Source of the DNA: an uncultured Mycoplasmatota bacterium
Lineage (GTDB): Bacteria; Bacillota_I; Bacilli_A; RF39; UBA660
Length of the DNA stretch: 32,712 bases
Direction: 5' to 3'
NCBI GenBank assembly: GCA_947303405.1
Contig: CAMYYH010000009.1
Span: 1 to 32,712 of the forward strand
The position numbers and the translations under genes are program-made. This document shows positions 7,752-14,639 of the stretch, in pieces. Below the pieces are notes generated by a model. It was not told the DNA's origin, searched no databases, and saw nothing but the letters and a program-made list of their open reading frames with translations. Each line of letters starts with the position of its first letter. Within the stretch, counting starts at the first letter, position 1.

Positions 7752-10649
7752 TTATTGTTTACATGTATTTGTAGTTGTATCGCATTCGTTACATGCATAT
7801 ACTTTAACTGTTTTTCTATCAGACTCTAAAGTGCCATTTGTAGCATATACTGTTGCTTCGGTAGGTCTATTTCCAGAGAATGATACTTGATAGTCTCCTT
7901 CTCTTGGAATTGGTGAGCCTTGAATAATATAACGAATATATTTTTTACCAATGTTTGAACTCGCGTCTATGATGTCTCCTATTTTCTTTGGTGATCCCCC
8001 TGCGCTCGATCCGCTAAGACAAACATTATAACTATTATCTATTAAGATTCCATTATTAATTGAAATACTTGGTGGCTCGTCCACCTTTTCTTCAGGCTCT
8101 GGTTCCGAATATGGGTCTTGGCCACCAGTTACGTTAATATTAACACTGATACCTGTTGATTGATTAGCTTTATATATACTATAAGCGGTTCTTACTATAA
8201 AATTATAGTTACCATTACTTGGTGGTGTGTAAGTATAGACAGTTCCGTCGGTATAACCAATATCTGTCTCGACACCATCTTGTGCAATCATGTATACTTG
8301 GTATCCCATGTTACCTATTGAAGATTCATTATAGCTAATTCGTCGATTATAAAACGTTTTATAATTATCTTTTCCATAAGCATTAACAAAATAGTTTTTC
8401 AAGTATTCGGGGTTTGCTGCTTCGGGAGTTGGAGCTGGATTCCATGAGATTGTTACTGTTCCTCCTGATTCGCTAGCGCCCACTGAAGATGGATTACTTA
8501 GTTGTTCAAAACGATTTGAGATAACACTGGGTTCAGAGCCTTTTTTAAATAAATCTGTACCTATTAGGTTTGCAGGGGTGAAGGAACTGGGAAGTTCCGG
8601 GGGAGTCGTTTCTTTTTCGTATTTACTTGATACTATTCCGCTTGGCCTAGTAAATTTAGAATTCTTTGGATAAATCTTATTAGCTAGAACAGCAGATATT
8701 CTCATTCTTTGGACTGCGGCTGCGATTGAGTCTGTCCAATCATCATGGGTTAATTTATCATATCCATAACGGAAAGAAATGACATAATCTGGAGAATAAG
8801 TTAATACCCAGTTATCCATTGAAGCATTATCAGGTACTTTGTTAGCTCTTAGAGCATTTTTATCATATGTTGATGTTCCTGTTTTAGAAGCTACTTGAGT
8901 ACCAGGTACGTTGATATTTCCGCCTACACCATTTTGAGTTGCAGTAACTAACATATCGGTGATTAGGTAGGCTGTTTCAGCGCTCATTGCTTGGTGTTTT
9001 TCTGGTTTCCTTTCATATACTTCGTCTGTTTCTTCATATATTATTTTAGTAAATGAGTATGGTTCGATGTATACGCCGCCTCTAGCAAATGTTCCATAAG
9101 CGGCTGCCATATCTACTGGACTAACTTCCATACCACCACCGATAGCGTATGATTCATATAATGTGTCGTCAGTAACATTGCCTTTACTATCGTATTTATA
9201 ATAATCAATACCACAACTTTTTACAAATTCGGCTATCTTGTTTTTGTCTACAGCTTGGAATGCTTGTAAAGCTGGAATATTTCTTGATTGGACTAAGGCC
9301 TGACGCATTGTCATTGCCCCTTTATATCCATTATCTGCATTAGTAATTATAGTTCCATTTGAGAATCTGTAAGGAATATCATAGAAGATAGTACCTGGGG
9401 AACCATTATTGTATTCAATGTAAGGTCCGTAATCTATTATCGGTTTTATTGTTGATCCTGGTTGATAGTTTTTACTTAAGGCTCTATTGAAAGCTCTTTG
9501 AGTGGTTTGATTACGACCGCCATCTATTGCTGTTACAGAACCATCTTTTACGTTTGTAATTGCTAAACCTATTTGAATCCTGTCATTTATCCATCTATAT
9601 CCAAGTTGTCCTTCATTTAGTAAATTTAGTGTTTCTTGGATTTCTGGATCTAGAGTTGTATATATTAGCATTGGTACATCATAAGGGTTATTACCGGTTA
9701 TTCTTTGTACTTCGTTAACTACAACATCGATAAATGATTGATATTTATTTAAGCCAGCGTCGCTTTCTTTAGTAGTTAGCAATGACTCAACTGGGATATC
9801 TTTTGCATCTTGTGCTTGTTCTTTAGTAATATAACCATGTCTTACCATTAGGTTAAGAACGGTGTTTCTTCTTTGAGTAGCTAAATCAATACTATAGAAA
9901 GGATTATACGAAGATGGAGCATTAAAGATACCGGCTATTAAGGCTGCCTCAGTAAGAGTGATATCAGTTACTGATTTACCAAAGTATACTTGGCAGGCTT
10001 GTTCAACACCATATGTATTACTTCCCATGAATGGTTTATTAACGTACATTTCCATTATTTCTTCTTTGGTATAATTTTTTTCTAGTTTGAATACGGCCAT
10101 GTAGATATCGGTAAACTTTCTTATGATACCTTGAATACCATGGGCTTCAGTAGAAGTAAATGTGTTCTTTACTAATTGCATTGTTAATGTTGAAGCTCCA
10201 CCAGCACCAGATTGACCGGCTATTTGACCAAATCCGGCTTTAGTAAATCGAACTATATCGAAACCATTGTGTTGGAAGAATCTTGCGTCTTCTGTAGCTA
10301 TGATGGCGTCTATTAATACTTCTGGTAGTTCATCGTAGGTTTTTAATTCTCTTTGTTCAGCACCTATACGATCTATTTCGTTACCATCCTTATCATAGAG
10401 AATGGTTGCTTCTTTATTATAAAGTAAATCAGTATTAAAAGCTGGTGCTGAAATAACTATGTAAGCACAGAAGGCTAGAACTACACCCATAACACTTATT
10501 CCTAATACCATTATTATTATCAGGATAGCGTTGAGAATTTTTCCTTTTTTTCTCTTTTTTGGTTTTGCTTCAGCTTTCTTTTTAGCTTTTAAATCACTTT
10601 TAGCCACTTTCTTTTTAATAATTGCTAATTTATTTTTTTCCTTTTTCAT
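7752..10649 (-). CDS. ponA: Class A penicillin-binding protein (PBP1-type)
   Basis: Bifunctional peptidoglycan synthase of 965 aa. It has a very Lys-rich cytoplasmic tail (1-37) and a membrane anchor (about 38-66). The GT51 glycosyltransferase has catalytic E120 in 'EDARFF', 'GGASTLTMQLVKN' and 'KLEKNYTKEEIMEMYVN'. The transpeptidase has the SxxK motif S399-T-I-K402, SRN at 455-457 and KTGTS at 589-593. After about residue 690 there is a fibronectin-III-like domain, an acidic proline-rich linker and a beta domain ending in a Cys-rich tail (C-x2-C-x7-C). ATG 10649 follows AAAGGAGAT, which is embedded in the end of recU. Transcription probably starts upstream of recU, as in Bacillus. All catalytic motifs are intact. 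Confidence 0.96.
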   Translation of the reverse strand: MKKEKNKLAIIKKKVAKSDLKAKKKAEAKPKKRKKGKILNAILIIIMVLGISVMGVVLAFCAYIVISAPAFNTDLLYNKEATILYDKDGNEIDRIGAEQRELKTYDELPEVLIDAIIATEDARFFQHNGFDIVRFTKAGFGQIAGQSGAGGASTLTMQLVKNTFTSTEAHGIQGIIRKFTDIYMAVFKLEKNYTKEEIMEMYVNKPFMGSNTYGVEQACQVYFGKSVTDITLTEAALIAGIFNAPSSYNPFYSIDLATQRRNTVLNLMVRHGYITKEQAQDAKDIPVESLLTTKESDAGLNKYQSFIDVVVNEVQRITGNNPYDVPMLIYTTLDPEIQETLNLLNEGQLGYRWINDRIQIGLAITNVKDGSVTAIDGGRNQTTQRAFNRALSKNYQPGSTIKPIIDYGPYIEYNNGSPGTIFYDIPYRFSNGTIITNADNGYKGAMTMRQALVQSRNIPALQAFQAVDKNKIAEFVKSCGIDYYKYDSKGNVTDDTLYESYAIGGGMEVSPVDMAAAYGTFARGGVYIEPYSFTKIIYEETDEVYERKPEKHQAMSAETAYLITDMLVTATQNGVGGNINVPGTQVASKTGTSTYDKNALRANKVPDNASMDNWVLTYSPDYVISFRYGYDKLTHDDWTDSIAAAVQRMRISAVLANKIYPKNSKFTRPSGIVSSKYEKETTPPELPSSFTPANLIGTDLFKKGSEPSVISNRFEQLSNPSSVGASESGGTVTISWNPAPTPEAANPEYLKNYFVNAYGKDNYKTFYNRRISYNESSIGNMGYQVYMIAQDGVETDIGYTDGTVYTYTPPSNGNYNFIVRTAYSIYKANQSTGISVNINVTGGQDPYSEPEPEEKVDEPPSISINNGILIDNSYNVCLSGSSAGGSPKKIGDIIDASSNIGKKYIRYIIQGSPIPREGDYQVSFSGNRPTEATVYATNGTLESDRKTVKVYACNECDTTTNTCKQ

Positions 10650-10651
10650 CT

Positions 10652-11215
10652 TTAATCTCCTTTAAAATATATTTTATCAACTGTAGATAAATAATCTAAA
10701 GCAGGCTGATAGTATTCTTTAATAATATAAGCATTTTCCTTAATATAAGAATAGGGAATAGATTTTCTTTTATTATTATTAATAAATTCTATGAATAATT
10801 CGCCTGGTAATAAATAAAAGATATTATTCATACTTATTATTAAGAAAGCAATACCCCCGTGTCTTATTACCCCTTCGATTTGTTTTCTTTGATGGGGATG
10901 GACGTTAGCTATTGGAAATGATGTCTTATTAATTGTTTCTTTGGCATAGAATTCAAGGTATTTGCACTTATATATGCCATATTAGTCTGGTGTTGATTGT
11001 TCCTTGAAATAGGCTTTATTAATTAGGACTTTGTGATTTGTATACGATACTTCAGCTACACCTATTGGGGTTGGCTTTTTATGAATTATAGCAATATCTT
11101 TTTCTAAATAATATTCGTTTGTTTTATTTAGAAGATTTTCTAATGACATACCTCTATTACTATGACTTACAGTAATGTGATTATATTTTTTTTTGATGTT
11201 ATTAGGATACTGCAT
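10652..11215 (-). pseudogene. recU: recU (Holliday-junction resolvase) interrupted by in-frame stop
   Basis: The first 77 codons match the RecU N-terminus ('SNRGMSLENLLNKTNEYY', 'IAIIHKKPTP', 'AYFKEQSTPD'). TAA at 10984-10982 then replaces the Tyr of the 'TDYNGIYKG' motif. The same frame continues uninterrupted for 109 more RecU-like codons ('YAKETINKTSFPI', 'HQRKQIEGVIRHGGIAF') to TAA at 10654-10652, giving 187 residues in all against about 206 in Bacillus. The catalytic E-x-K of 'FEAKET' reads 'FYAKET', so an active-site acid is also lost, and G-to-C appears in 'YKGRY'. The start has AGGTGAT upstream. Two independent lesions make non-function likely. The far end still carries the ponA Shine-Dalgarno, so the DNA serves as ponA leader. 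Confidence 0.85.
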
Positions 11216-11230
11216 GTAATCACCTATTTA

Positions 11231-11236
11231 ATTATA
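11231..11236 (-). promoter_or_regulatory. -10 element of the recU-ponA promoter
   Basis: A perfect TATAAT on the minus strand lies about 15 bases before the recU start, followed by AGGTGAT. The -35 is poor. It would drive recU and ponA as one transcript. Confidence 0.55.
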
Positions 11237-11435
11237 CTACATTTACTTAGCAAAATATAGTGTTTTTATTAAATAATAAAATGGTTTTTTTTGGTTCGTA
11301 TTTCTATGTAAAATCGAAGAAATGGATATTAGGAAGTTTATTAATAAAAATAGTAATCATGGATATTGCTATAATTTTGCTTAATATCAACGTTCTTCTT
11401 TATAATCGTGTATTATCGCTGGAACAAGTACTAAC

Positions 11436-11465
11436 TTGACAAGAAACTATTACACAACTTATAAT
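11436..11465 (+). promoter_or_regulatory. Strong sigma-A promoter for gpsB-rnpB
   Basis: TTGACA (11436-11441) and TATAAT (11460-11465) are both perfect consensus hexamers, with an 18-bp spacer. The TTG of the -35 also opens the gpsB reading frame but is not a start codon. High expression fits the RNase P RNA gene downstream. Confidence 0.85.
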
Positions 11466-11489
11466 GTTTGTGTAAGAAGGGTGAATGCT

Positions 11490-11828
11490 ATGTACGGAGA
11501 GAGGATATCTTTAACTATAGAAGGTATACTTAATAAAGATTTTAAAATTGATGCTAGAGGGTATAGACCTCAAGAAGTAGATAAGTTTTTGGATGAAATA
11601 ATGGGAGATTATAATGAGTATAATAACATTATTAAAGAAGCTAAAAGAGAAATAAGTCTACTTAAAGAAGAAAATTTAAGATTAAAAAATGAACTTAGAA
11701 GATTAAAAGATAGTATCTCCGCTGCCGAAAAGGATGGCAGAAATAGTGGAACCATTAATAATGTTGATCTATTAAGGAGATTGAGTCAATTAGAAAAAGT
11801 TGTTTTTGGTGATAATAAAGATGAATAG
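11490..11828 (+). CDS. gpsB: GpsB/DivIVA-family cell-division regulator
   Basis: GpsB is a small coiled-coil adaptor that coordinates peptidoglycan synthesis and division and binds PBP1 in Bacilli. The 112-aa protein has the DivIVA-type N-terminal domain ('LNKDFKIDARGYRPQEVDKF', about 15-34), a coiled coil ('EISLLKEENLRLKNELRRLK', about 50-69) and a short C-terminal helix ('VDLLRRLSQLEKVVFG'), the trimerisation region in GpsB. The start is ATG 11490 after AAGGGTG; the frame runs upstream into the promoter. Adjacency to rnpB and ponA is the Bacillus arrangement and favours GpsB over DivIVA or SepF-linked paralogs. The TAG stop directly abuts the first helix of rnpB. Confidence 0.9.
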   Translation: MYGERISLTIEGILNKDFKIDARGYRPQEVDKFLDEIMGDYNEYNNIIKEAKREISLLKEENLRLKNELRRLKDSISAAEKDGRNSGTINNVDLLRRLSQLEKVVFGDNKDE

Positions 11829-12178
11829 TAATAATACTTAGGCAAATGCGGCATACTTTGGGTGTGTTGAGGAAAGTCCAAGCTCACACAGTCTGCAATG
11901 ATTGTAGTGTTCGTGCTAAGGGAAAAAATAACCTTAGGCAGTGTAACTGACGGCTTCGAAATAGTCCTTATGGGATTAGAGTAGATATAAAAGTGCCAAA
12001 GAGACGAGTCTAGGAAGTAATTCCTAGGGTGGAACGAGGTAAACCCCGCGAGTGAGAAACCCAAATTTGGTAGGGGAGTCTTTGCTAGGAATTGAACGAT
12101 GCAAAGGACCTAGTAATAGGTAGATAAATATTTGCCACTCCGTATGGAGTACAGAACGTGGCTTATTAAGTGTTATTA
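11829..12178 (+). ncRNA. rnpB: RNase P RNA, class B (Bacillus type)
   Basis: Catalytic RNA of tRNA 5' maturation. Helix P1 forms between TAATAATACTTA (11829-11840) and TAAGTGTTATTA (12167-12178), with one G-U pair. P2 is GGCAAAT (11841-11847) with ATTTGCC (12130-12136). Conserved core blocks are present: GAGGAAAGTCC (11869-11879), a TAGTGTTCGTGCTAAGG stretch, AAAGTGCCAAAGAGACGAG, GGTAAACCCC plus GAGTGAGAAACCC (about 12039-12062), and ACAGAACGTGGCTTA (12151-12165). The arrangement of the GTTCGTGC and GACGGC segments follows the Bacillus class B form. It is probably transcribed together with gpsB from the consensus promoter at 11436 and processed at the ends. Confidence 0.95.
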
Positions 12179-12206
12179 ATTATTTAGGAAAGGAAAGTGA
12201 GCAATC

Positions 12207-12689
12207 TTGAATGAAATTGGTGAGCTGCTGAGGACCACAAGAGAGGGTGCTGGGGTTAGCTTAGAAGAGGCCAGTTCCGATTTGGAGATTAAACCGCTAA
12301 TACTAGAAAATATAGAAAATGGAAATATTGGTTGTTTTAAAGACATTTTTGTTTTAAAAGATGACTTAGTTAATTATGCTAAATATTTGGGTTTAGATCC
12401 TAAAAAGATTATTGACGATTTTAATGATTATTTATTTGAGTATACTTCGAAGATACCTGTAGATGACATTGAAAAAGCAATGATGGAACAAAAAAAAGAA
12501 GAAGGTAAGGAAGCTAAAGAAAGAGTAGTTTCTCCGTATACTAATTCTGTTAAAAAAAGGGGTAAATGGATGATGCTACTATATATAATGGTAGCTATAT
12601 TGGTGTTAATTGTAGTATTTTGGGCGGTAAAAAAGATTACTGGTAATACTACTACTACAAATATTGTTAATTATGTTGATAGGTGGTAA
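12207..12689 (+). CDS. rodZ: RodZ-like membrane protein with N-terminal HTH
   Basis: RodZ links MreB filaments to the membrane and shapes rod elongation. The 160-aa protein has a Cro/C1-like helix-turn-helix of the RodZ type (about 1-75), a charged linker ('MMEQKKEEGKEAKER') and one membrane helix (about 120-143), with only a 15-residue external tail. It is therefore a short form lacking the usual outer beta domain. The start is TTG 12207, with GGAAAG about nine bases upstream and no in-frame ATG at the right place. It overlaps the GTG-extended frame of pgsA and precedes pgsA and recA, as ymfM does in Bacillus. A small-genome transcription-factor role is less likely given the membrane helix. 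Confidence 0.75.
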   Translation: MNEIGELLRTTREGAGVSLEEASSDLEIKPLILENIENGNIGCFKDIFVLKDDLVNYAKYLGLDPKKIIDDFNDYLFEYTSKIPVDDIEKAMMEQKKEEGKEAKERVVSPYTNSVKKRGKWMMLLYIMVAILVLIVVFWAVKKITGNTTTTNIVNYVDRW

Positions 12690-12694
12690 GAATT

Positions 12695-13318
12695 ATGAAA
12701 GAAAATAAGAAGAAAGGTATGAATTTGCCTAATAAGATTACATGTGTACGTTTAGTGGTGTCTGTAATTGTTTTATTATTATTATGTTTGCCTTGGCAAC
12801 AAATGAAAGTGGAATTTCCTGTATATAACATTTATACTGAGAGTGTTAATTTAAAGTATATTATAGCTGGTGGTTTATTCTTAATTGGATCTGTTACAGA
12901 CTTTTTAGATGGATATATCGCTAGAAAGTATAATATGGTTACTGATTTTGGAAAAGTAATGGATGCGATTGCTGATAAAGTATTAGTTAATGGTGTACTT
13001 ATTATATTAGCTTATGATAAGTTTATACCACTTGCTGTACCGGTAATAATTATTACTAGAGATATTGCTGTAGATTCAATCAAGATGGTTGCTGGTAGTA
13101 AGAAGGGTGCTGTTGCTGCATCTTGGCCTGGTAAGATTAAAACTATTTGTATGATGATTGGTTTAACATTAGTATTCTTCTATAATATGCCATTTGCTTT
13201 TATTGGTAATGGTTTAAGAATAGACTATTTATTTGTGTTTGTTGCTACTGTTATGAGTATAGTATCAGGATGTCAGTATTTCTTATCGTATAAAGATGTA
13301 ATATTTTCGGAGATATAA
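12695..13318 (+). CDS. pgsA: CDP-diacylglycerol-glycerol-3-phosphate phosphatidyltransferase
   Basis: Makes phosphatidylglycerol phosphate, the committed step to phosphatidylglycerol, in the membrane. The 207-aa protein has the CDP-alcohol phosphotransferase signature D-x2-D-G-x2-A-R-x8-G-x3-D-x3-D, read as 'DFLDGYIARK' followed by 'FGKVMDAIAD', between several membrane helices. It has a typical 'NLPNKITCVRLV' opening. ATG 12695 is chosen because AGGTGG lies at 12681-12686; the upstream GTG overlaps that Shine-Dalgarno. Its start is six bases past the rodZ stop. The rodZ-pgsA-recA order matches Bacillus except that cinA is missing. Confidence 0.95.
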   Translation: MKENKKKGMNLPNKITCVRLVVSVIVLLLLCLPWQQMKVEFPVYNIYTESVNLKYIIAGGLFLIGSVTDFLDGYIARKYNMVTDFGKVMDAIADKVLVNGVLIILAYDKFIPLAVPVIIITRDIAVDSIKMVAGSKKGAVAASWPGKIKTICMMIGLTLVFFYNMPFAFIGNGLRIDYLFVFVATVMSIVSGCQYFLSYKDVIFSEI

Positions 13319-13330
13319 TTAGCTTTTGAA

Positions 13331-13359
13331 AGAGAATTTAGCAATAAATTCTTTTTTTT
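13331..13359 (+). terminator. Terminator after pgsA
   Basis: AGAATTTA (13333-13340) pairs with TAAATTCT (13345-13352) around GCAA, followed by an eight-base T-run. It separates rodZ-pgsA from recA. Confidence 0.85.
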
Positions 13360-13376
13360 GCGTAAAATTGTTCTCA

Positions 13377-13391
13377 AAAACAAATGTTTGT
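13377..13391 (+). promoter_or_regulatory. Possible LexA (SOS) box, degenerate
   Basis: AAAAC-AAAT-GTTTG resembles the Gram-positive LexA box CGAAC-N4-GTTCG, with transitions at the outer positions. It lies ten bases before the recA -35, a sensible operator position. No LexA gene is in the window, and AT-rich chance similarity is possible. Confidence 0.35.
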
Positions 13392-13400
13392 AAAATTGTC

Positions 13401-13430
13401 TTGACAAAAGAATGAATGGTATTATAAAAT
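13401..13430 (+). promoter_or_regulatory. recA promoter
   Basis: A perfect -35 TTGACA lies at 13401-13406. The -10 is TATAAA at 13423-13428 (16-bp spacer) or the overlapping TAAAAT at 13425 (18-bp spacer). The leader contains GAGGAGG at 13448-13454, ahead of ATG 13463. Confidence 0.75.
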
Positions 13431-13462
13431 TGAAATGTGAGAAACACGAGGAGGATATAAAT

Positions 13463-14524
13463 ATGGTAAATGATGGTAAAAATACAAAGAATGAAGATAA
13501 GATATTAAATCAGGTATTGTTAGATATAGAAAAACAATTTGGTAAAGGGTCAATAATGAAATTGGGTTCGGATAGTCATATGAATATAGAGACTACACCT
13601 ACAGGGTCCATTGCTTTAGATATAGCTTTAGGTGTAGGGGGATATCCTAAAGGAAGAATAGTTGAAATATATGGCCCTGAATCTTCTGGTAAAACGACTT
13701 TTGCTTTACATGCGATAGCTGAAGTGCAGAAAAAAGGTGGTAGGGCTGCGTTTATTGATGCAGAACATGCTCTTGATCCGGTGTATGCTAAAAATCTTGG
13801 AGTGGATATAGAAAATTTATTATTGTCACAACCTGATACTGGTGAGCAGGCTTTAGAAATATGTGAAGCCTTGATTAGAAGTGAAGTAATAGATTTAATA
13901 GTTATCGATTCAGTAGCAGCGTTGGTTCCACAGGCTGAGATTGAGGGCGAGATGGGAGATTCTCACGTTGGATTACAAGCGAGATTAATGAGTCAAGCAT
14001 TAAGGAAAATAACTGGTATTTTGATGAAGACTAAAACTACAGCAATATTTATAAATCAGTTGCGTGAAAAAGTAGGGGTAATTTTTGGTAATCCAGAAAC
14101 CACACCTGGTGGTAGAGCTTTGAAGTTTTATTCAACCATTCGCTTAGAAGTTAGAAAAGCTGAAAGTATTAAAATGGGGGATCAAGTAATTGGTAATAGG
14201 ACTAATGTTAAAGTTGTAAAGAACAAGGTTGCTCCACCATTTAAGACAGCTCAAGTGGAGATTATGTATGGAACAGGGGTATCTAAAGAAAGTGATATTA
14301 TTGAGATTGCTACAGATATTGGTATTCTAGATAAAAGTGGTGCCTGGTATGCTTATAATGGTGAGAAGATTGGTCAGGGAAAAGAAAATGTTAAGAACTA
14401 TTTGAAAGAACATGTGGATATTCGCGATGAATTAGAATACAAAGTTAGGGAACATTATAATATTCTTGGCGATATGAAGAAGAGTAGTTCAAAAAAAGGC
14501 AATAAGAGTGAGGAAAGCGAATAG
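13463..14524 (+). CDS. recA: Recombinase A
   Basis: Forms filaments on single-stranded DNA, performs strand exchange and triggers LexA cleavage. The 353-aa protein carries Walker A 'GPESSGKTT' (71-79), Walker B '[12 protein letters not shown]', loop L1 '[12 protein letters not shown]', the 'NQLREKVGV' signature and loop L2 '[16 protein letters not shown]'. The C-terminal tail is Lys/Ser/Glu-rich ('[15 protein letters not shown]') rather than strongly acidic. The start is ATG 13463 with a perfect GAGGAGG; an in-frame ATG at 13412 lies inside the promoter and is not used. It is monocistronic, with its own promoter and terminator. Confidence 0.98.
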   Translation: MVNDGKNTKNEDKILNQVLLDIEKQFGKGSIMKLGSDSHMNIETTPTGSIALDIALGVGGYPKGRIVEIYGPESSGKTTFALHAIAEVQKKGGRAAFIDAEHALDPVYAKNLGVDIENLLLSQPDTGEQALEICEALIRSEVIDLIVIDSVAALVPQAEIEGEMGDSHVGLQARLMSQALRKITGILMKTKTTAIFINQLREKVGVIFGNPETTPGGRALKFYSTIRLEVRKAESIKMGDQVIGNRTNVKVVKNKVAPPFKTAQVEIMYGTGVSKESDIIEIATDIGILDKSGAWYAYNGEKIGQGKENVKNYLKEHVDIRDELEYKVREHYNILGDMKKSSSKKGNKSEESE

Positions 14525-14540
14525 GATGCTTTCCTTTTTA
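14511..14540 (+). terminator. recA terminator overlapping the stop codon
   Basis: GGAAAGC (14512-14518) pairs with GCTTTCC (14528-14534), followed by TTTTT. The recA TAG lies in the loop. Confidence 0.8.
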
Positions 14541-14639
14541 TTGATTTATTATTTATTTCCTAGTAGTCAATGAATAATCATTGTGGTAAAATATAGATAA
14601 TATGAAAAATGTGCATAGTTGGCAAGCGAGGTAATGAGT

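Noticed and set aside
10982-10984. TAA in recU as a reassigned sense codon
   Set aside because: TAA ends many intact genes in the window, so reassignment is not tenable; TGA is also used as stop.
11321-11386. Possible 20-codon peptide between recU and gpsB
   Set aside because: No convincing Shine-Dalgarno or family resemblance; the AT-rich spacer yields such frames by chance.
13412-13462. Upstream ATG extension of recA
   Set aside because: The ATG lies in the -35/-10 spacer of the recA promoter and the extension has no homology; the GAGGAGG-preceded ATG at 13463 is the start.
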